Source: Tritrichomonas musculus (Eukaryota; Parabasalia; Tritrichomonadida; Tritrichomonadidae). From it: a stretch of DNA of 64,000 nucleotides. Shown in pieces: positions 59,590 through 64,000 of the stretch (position 1 is the first letter of the stretch; every line of letters begins with the position of its first letter). The notes under the pieces were generated by a model. That model saw only the letters and a list, made by a program, of their open reading frames with translations, made no database searches and was not told the origin of the DNA. The stretch covers positions 744,001 to 808,000 of the forward strand of contig JAPFFF010000001.1 in the NCBI GenBank assembly GCA_039105265.1. Reading direction: 5' to 3'. Both the position numbers and the translations under genes were made by a program.

Positions 59590-61420
59590 TTTTTAAATTA
59601 CTCTGTTAAAATGAATTGAAAATTTTATAAAATATTTTATTGTTTTAATTAATATTTTACTATGTTTGTTTTTTTGATATTTTGCCATATATCATTGTTT
59701 GTTGAATGTGTATAAAGAGATCTAAAGATCACAAACTGAAAAATTTCAAGATAGAAAGACGGAGTTGGCTGGGATAACTCTTTTCTACTTAAATGAAAAT
59801 ACTGAAAAAGATCAGCTCTTTGAGGTGTTTGAATTCCAGTACCCAAGTTCACCAACAAAATTTGTTATAATAGTTTCTACTGGCGAATTTGGAGTAATGA
59901 TTATTATTTAAAGTTTTTCCATTTCGACCTCTTCGGAAGTTACTTATAGCGATGTTTTCATTTTTTATTGATATAATAAATTATTTGGAACTAATTTTAT
60001 TCCCGATTGAAATCATAAATCAGCTTAATATTAAATTTTTGTTTGGCTTTAATAAAATTGACCAAAAAATTATGGTTTAGGTGAAAAAAGATAAACGAAT
60101 AAAGAGAGGTCTTCATGTGAAGTGAAAACTCGTTATTTGATTTTTTTATTTTTGCTTTAATTGAATGAATATTTTATCTTATGAAAAAATATTAAGATTA
60201 TTTACTTCTATATATCCAATACTGACATTTGCCATAATTGGTTTTAATGGATGTTGAGAATTTAAAAACAATTTAAAAAATAATGTTTCATCTATATCTC
60301 GAGTCAAATAAAATATTTATGAATTATAAATCAATAATAATATTTTATATTTGATTTATAAAATATATTATCTGTTATATATCCAATTTATTAGCCATAT
60401 ATAAATTTAAATGCAAATTTACATTAAAAAATTAAGAAAATGACTTATTTCTCAATTGATTTACGAAATAATTATATACTAATTGTACAATATAATAATA
60501 ATAAATATTTAAATTAATTTTATTATGTAAATAAGTTACTCTATACTCTCATTTTAAAGAAAAATGTAATTTTATATTTTGCATTATTTTGAATTATTTT
60601 TCATCGTATTTTGGTACGTTATTATTTTTTAGTGACGTGAGATGATTATTTTCGGTGAAGTGAAGTTAATTGTGAAGTGATTCTTGAAAAATTTAAATTT
60701 CCTCATTTTCTTAAAAATATTATTAAAAATATTTTTTATATAGTAAAATTATTAATTACTATATTATAAAAATAACTTTAATATTTAATATATTGAAAAC
60801 CAAAAATTAATCACAATACAAAGCAACATATTTTTTTAGAAATTCAATTAAAAATCATCGTTGAATTGAATTTTTCATTTTTTTTTGTTAATTTATCTAT
60901 TTAATATATAATGTAAAACTTAAATATAAAATTGAAATAGTATATAAAATATAATATATATTATATATATAAAATAAAATAATGTTTAATAAAAATACTA
61001 CTAGGATAAAAAATGTTTATTATTTCAATATAAAAATTATAATAACTGAAAAAGTTAAAAATTTATAAAAAATAAAAAAAATATAAACAAGTGTATCTCT
61101 AGAAAATAAATATTTTTTAAACATATAAGTATTAATAAGTTATTAATATATATATACAATAATAATTAATAAAACAAAATAATATATATATTTATATTTC
61201 ATCAATTTTTATATAAAAAAAATTATATAGCCTCTCAATTATAAAACGATTCTTATTCAGAAAAATAAAAATAGAAATATCTCAAAAATAGGAGTATAAA
61301 ATTCTTATCCATTAAAGTTCATTCTTAGTTTCAAAATAAAAATAAAGAAAATATGATCAAAATTACAATATTTCGTCAATTTCTCTACATGAATACCTCT
61401 GAATAAAGATACAAAAATAT
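59590..61420. other. Long intergenic region
   Basis: About 1.8 kb, very AT-rich especially from 60300 to 61200. No gene, RNA, clear inverted repeat or transposon end was recognised. Confidence 0.5.
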
Positions 61421-62089
61421 TCTATCATTTATTTATATAGACTTATAAATATATAGATCATGGTTAATAGATAAAAATGGTATTTTTGGGAGTTTAGGCC
61501 ATGAAATGATATTTGTTTTCAAGACATGAACGAATAGCTCGGTTGATAACTTGAATGACGAGTTGGTCGTTGAATTTACGTTCTAATATTTGTGCATGAT
61601 GTAAATATTCGAGAGCTTTTAATTTGTTTTCACTCTCATCTCCCCACATACCACGGAAGAAAAAGCTAATATCTGTAGTATTAATCCATAATGCTACTTC
61701 TTGGTTAGCTTTCTTTTGTACTTTAATATCGGATGAATTTAATGATTCATGGAATTCTGTGGTAACAAATTTTAATAAATCGTTTTTCCAATTTTCTAAA
61801 CCTGTTTCTGAACTTCCATATTTCTTCTTTCCGATGACATATAATTCTGAAACTGATAAGTTATCATGTCCTGAATCCATTTGATTGATGAGTACTTAAA
61901 AAAAATGAAGTGTAATATAACTTTCAAAAAAAAGCAAAAAATTTATAACGAACAAATGATTTAATTTATTTGAATTCTAATTCAACTTTTGAGAAATCGA
62001 CAGTTTAACATTTGATAAACCACTATGAACATTCTTCTCTCAAATTATCTCTTCTTTCAATTTTTAACCATTCTATTTCTCAATTTTTC
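61421..62089. repeat. Left arm of the second palindrome
   Basis: 669 bp repeated inversely at 63254-63923 with near identity, covering a 128-residue gene, its promoter and about 200 bp beyond. No clear target duplication at the outer ends. Confidence 0.95.
61494..61880 (-). CDS. 128-residue conserved protein, copy 1
   Basis: Family not recognised. Soluble, largely helical, with SVSELYVIGKKKYGSS, VALWINTTDISFFFRGMWGDE and LEYLHHAQILERKFNDQLV; Trp and aromatic content is notable for its size. No signal peptide or membrane span. The mirror copy at 63463-63849 differs at two residues near the N-terminus (His-Asp versus Asn-Asn). TTCATTTTTTTT lies 25-30 bases upstream of the ATG. The stop overlaps TAAA. 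Both copies are intact, so the gene is probably real and recently duplicated. Confidence 0.65.
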   Translation of the reverse strand: MDSGHDNLSVSELYVIGKKKYGSSETGLENWKNDLLKFVTTEFHESLNSSDIKVQKKANQEVALWINTTDISFFFRGMWGDESENKLKALEYLHHAQILERKFNDQLVIQVINRAIRSCLENKYHFMA

Positions 62090-63253
62090 TGTTAAAAAAT
62101 TATAACTATTTCGAATTTCTTTTCAAAAAACAAATATAAATGGCCACATTAAAAATATAATTTAATCAACTTATAGTATGATATTTATTTAAATACACAT
62201 AAAATTGCTGAAGATAACTCAATAAACACATTTACATTTTTTTCTTTGAAAAATGTTAAGTACAAACTAATTTTTCAAAATATAATGACTAATCTACCCC
62301 AAAATAAAAAAAGGATGAAACAAGTATTTTGATATTTGCTGAAATCATTCAACTCAAAAAAATTGAATTCAATTTTGTTATAAGGATTTTTCAAGATGAG
62401 TTTGAAGTATAGAAAATTGTGTGACTTTCGTTATTTTTCACTCAAAAAATTGAATAAATTTTTGAACTTTTTGTGAATTTTATTAAGGAGAAATTTTATT
62501 GTGAATCTTCATTTTTTATAAAGAAGAAAAAAGAGTTACATTTTTTCTCTCATTTCTTCAAGCAATATATAACGATATCCAGCTATTGAATAGCTCTTAT
62601 AAACAAATTGTTAGGTAGGAATTTTTTTTCCAAATATCGAAATCATCTTCTATCTCCGATGATTCCAAAACTGCAATAACTGATAAAAACTGTCGATTTG
62701 CTATTGAAACTTTACTTTTCAGGCAAGATAATAAAGATTTTTTTTTCCAAATATCGAAATCATCTTTGCAAGTCAAAATTAAAAACTGTAGCAATGCTTC
62801 GAACCGTAAGCCCTCTCGTATGTGTAAAAATTATTATTACCTTAGGCATGAATTTGAAATTTTTAAGATATAGGTTTTTTGTTTATTGAAGATATAGCAT
62901 TAAAAATTTTAAATTTTTCCGCCTTTCAAATTCTATCAAAAAGTGGTGTTTTCGTCGAATTGGAAATAGTTTATATTTTCAAATGATGAGTTAAATCATT
63001 ATATTATAAATATAAATGTTTTATTGTCGTAAACGTTCAAAACATATTTTCTTTAATGATAGGTCGCTCTTTGATAGCTCAAATTGAAAATTTCAAATAA
63101 AGTGGTTGCATATTTCAAACGTACATGAATCATTTTCAAAATTTTGCATAAGAGTTATATAATGATTTTATATTTCAATATAAATTAATGATTTATAAAT
63201 CATAACGTAAGATTATCAAAAAGTTTTAAAATTTTGTTCTGCTTTTATATATT
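62090..63253. other. Spacer of the second palindrome
   Basis: 1.16 kb without a credible gene. It contains a direct repeat with TTCCAAATATCGAAATCATC at about 62628 and 62744. The remainder is AT-rich. Confidence 0.6.
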
Positions 63254-63430
63254 GAAAAATTGAGAAATAGAATGGTTAAAAATTGAAAGAAGAGATAATT
63301 TGAGAGAGAAATGTTCATAGTGGTTTATCAAATGTTAAACTGTCGATTTCTCAAAAGTTGAATTAGAATTCAAATAAATTAAATCATTTGTTCGTTATAA
63401 ATTTTTTGCTTTTTTTTGAAAGTTATATTA

Positions 63431-63442
63431 CACTTCATTTTT
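63431..63442 (+). promoter_or_regulatory. Initiator-like motif of the 128-residue gene, copy 2
   Basis: CACTTCATTTTT, about 20 bases before the ATG at 63463, also present in the mirror copy and similar to the motif before the 147-residue genes. Confidence 0.45.
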
Positions 63443-63462
63443 TTTAAGTACTCATCAATCAA

Positions 63463-63849
63463 ATGGACTCAGGAAATAATAACTTATCAGTTTCAGAATT
63501 ATATGTCATCGGAAAGAAGAAATATGGAAGTTCAGAAACAGGTTTAGAAAATTGGAAAAACGATTTATTAAAATTTGTTACCACAGAATTCCATGAATCA
63601 TTAAATTCATCCGATATTAAAGTACAAAAGAAAGCTAACCAAGAAGTAGCATTATGGATTAATACTACAGATATTAGCTTTTTCTTCCGTGGTATGTGGG
63701 GAGATGAGAGTGAAAACAAATTAAAAGCTCTCGAATATTTACATCATGCACAAATATTAGAACGTAAATTCAACGACCAACTCGTCATTCAAGTTATCAA
63801 CCGAGCTATTCGTTCATGTCTTGAAAACAAATATCATTTCATGGCCTAA
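63463..63849 (+). CDS. 128-residue conserved protein, copy 2
   Basis: Mirror copy of 61494-61880 with two residue differences. Not recognised. The intact frame, conserved promoter motif and TAAA-overlapping stop support expression. The two genes are convergent in neither direction: they point outward from the palindrome centre. Confidence 0.65.
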   Translation: MDSGNNNLSVSELYVIGKKKYGSSETGLENWKNDLLKFVTTEFHESLNSSDIKVQKKANQEVALWINTTDISFFFRGMWGDESENKLKALEYLHHAQILERKFNDQLVIQVINRAIRSCLENKYHFMA

Positions 63850-63923
63850 ACTCCCAAAAATACCATTTTTATCTATTAACCATGATCTATATATTTATAA
63901 GTCTATATAAATAAATGATAGAA

Positions 63924-64000
63924 CAATCATTAATCTTCATATGCTTTTCTTTTTTTGAAATAAAAAAAAAAAAAAATGAATTATTTGTCTTGAATTGTCA
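63924..64000. other. Window end
   Basis: Short AT-rich tail beyond the palindrome with an A tract at 63961-63975. Nothing recognised. Confidence 0.5.

Larger units (their letters stand above)
63254..63923. repeat. Right arm of the second palindrome
   Basis: Inverse copy of 61421-62089, 670 bp, with scattered single-base differences. Confidence 0.95.

Noticed and set aside
1-64000. CRISPR arrays, bacterial operons or ribosome binding sites
   Set aside because: No regularly spaced repeats of that kind; gene structure is eukaryotic.

Overview
The window looks like nuclear DNA of a trichomonad (Parabasalia), most likely Tritrichomonas. It is extremely AT-rich. Every protein gene is one uninterrupted reading frame, no introns were seen, and 5' leaders look very short, often with a TTCATTTT initiator-like motif 5-30 nt before the ATG. 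Many stop codons overlap TAAA. The gene content also fits: BspA-type leucine-rich repeat (LRR) proteins, BTB-like N-terminal domains, Sel1 repeats, AIG1 GTPases and divergent kinases. The species call is inference; an Entamoeba-like genome is the main alternative.

Layout. 0-10 kb: 5' part of a RAD23-like gene (-), a two-kinase protein (+), a nested inverted-repeat transposon carrying a broken ARM/HEAT-like gene piece, tRNA-Ser and tRNA-Glu (-), and a zinc alcohol dehydrogenase (+). 10.24-39.41 kb: a very large imperfect inverted duplication. The left arm (10.24-22.0 kb) and right arm (25.9-39.41 kb) each hold, from outside to inside, an AIG1 GTPase pair, tRNA-Ser, a ~2,200-residue BTB/LRR/kinase/Sel1 protein, a double-C2 protein and a 147-residue protein. 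The ~3.9 kb spacer holds a short cullin-like gene and two non-autonomous transposons with clear 8-bp target duplications. The right arm has lost about 750 bp (beheading one AIG1 gene) and gained tRNA-Glu and tRNA-Asp genes plus repeats. 39.6-44.7 kb: a BspA-like LRR gene with no proper 5' end, tRNA-Glu, and a divergent LMBR1-like membrane protein / Rab-like GTPase pair. 45.5-49.1 kb: a second nested inverted-repeat transposon, opposite in orientation to the first. 50-59.6 kb: a BTB-LRR protein, a beta-helix/double-RING protein, an aminopeptidase P-like M24 peptidase and a membrane-associated GTPase. 61.4-63.9 kb: a second palindrome with ~670 bp arms, each carrying the same 128-residue gene.

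Themes. Signalling and ubiquitin genes dominate: kinases, Rab/AIG1/other GTPases, C2, RAD23, cullin-like and RING. No operon-like pathway is visible. The most distinctive property is architectural: two gene-bearing palindromes, two matryoshka-like transposon nests and dispersed identical tRNA genes, with arm divergence that is uneven in a way that suggests gene conversion. All coordinates and domain calls come from reading the sequence; no database search was run.
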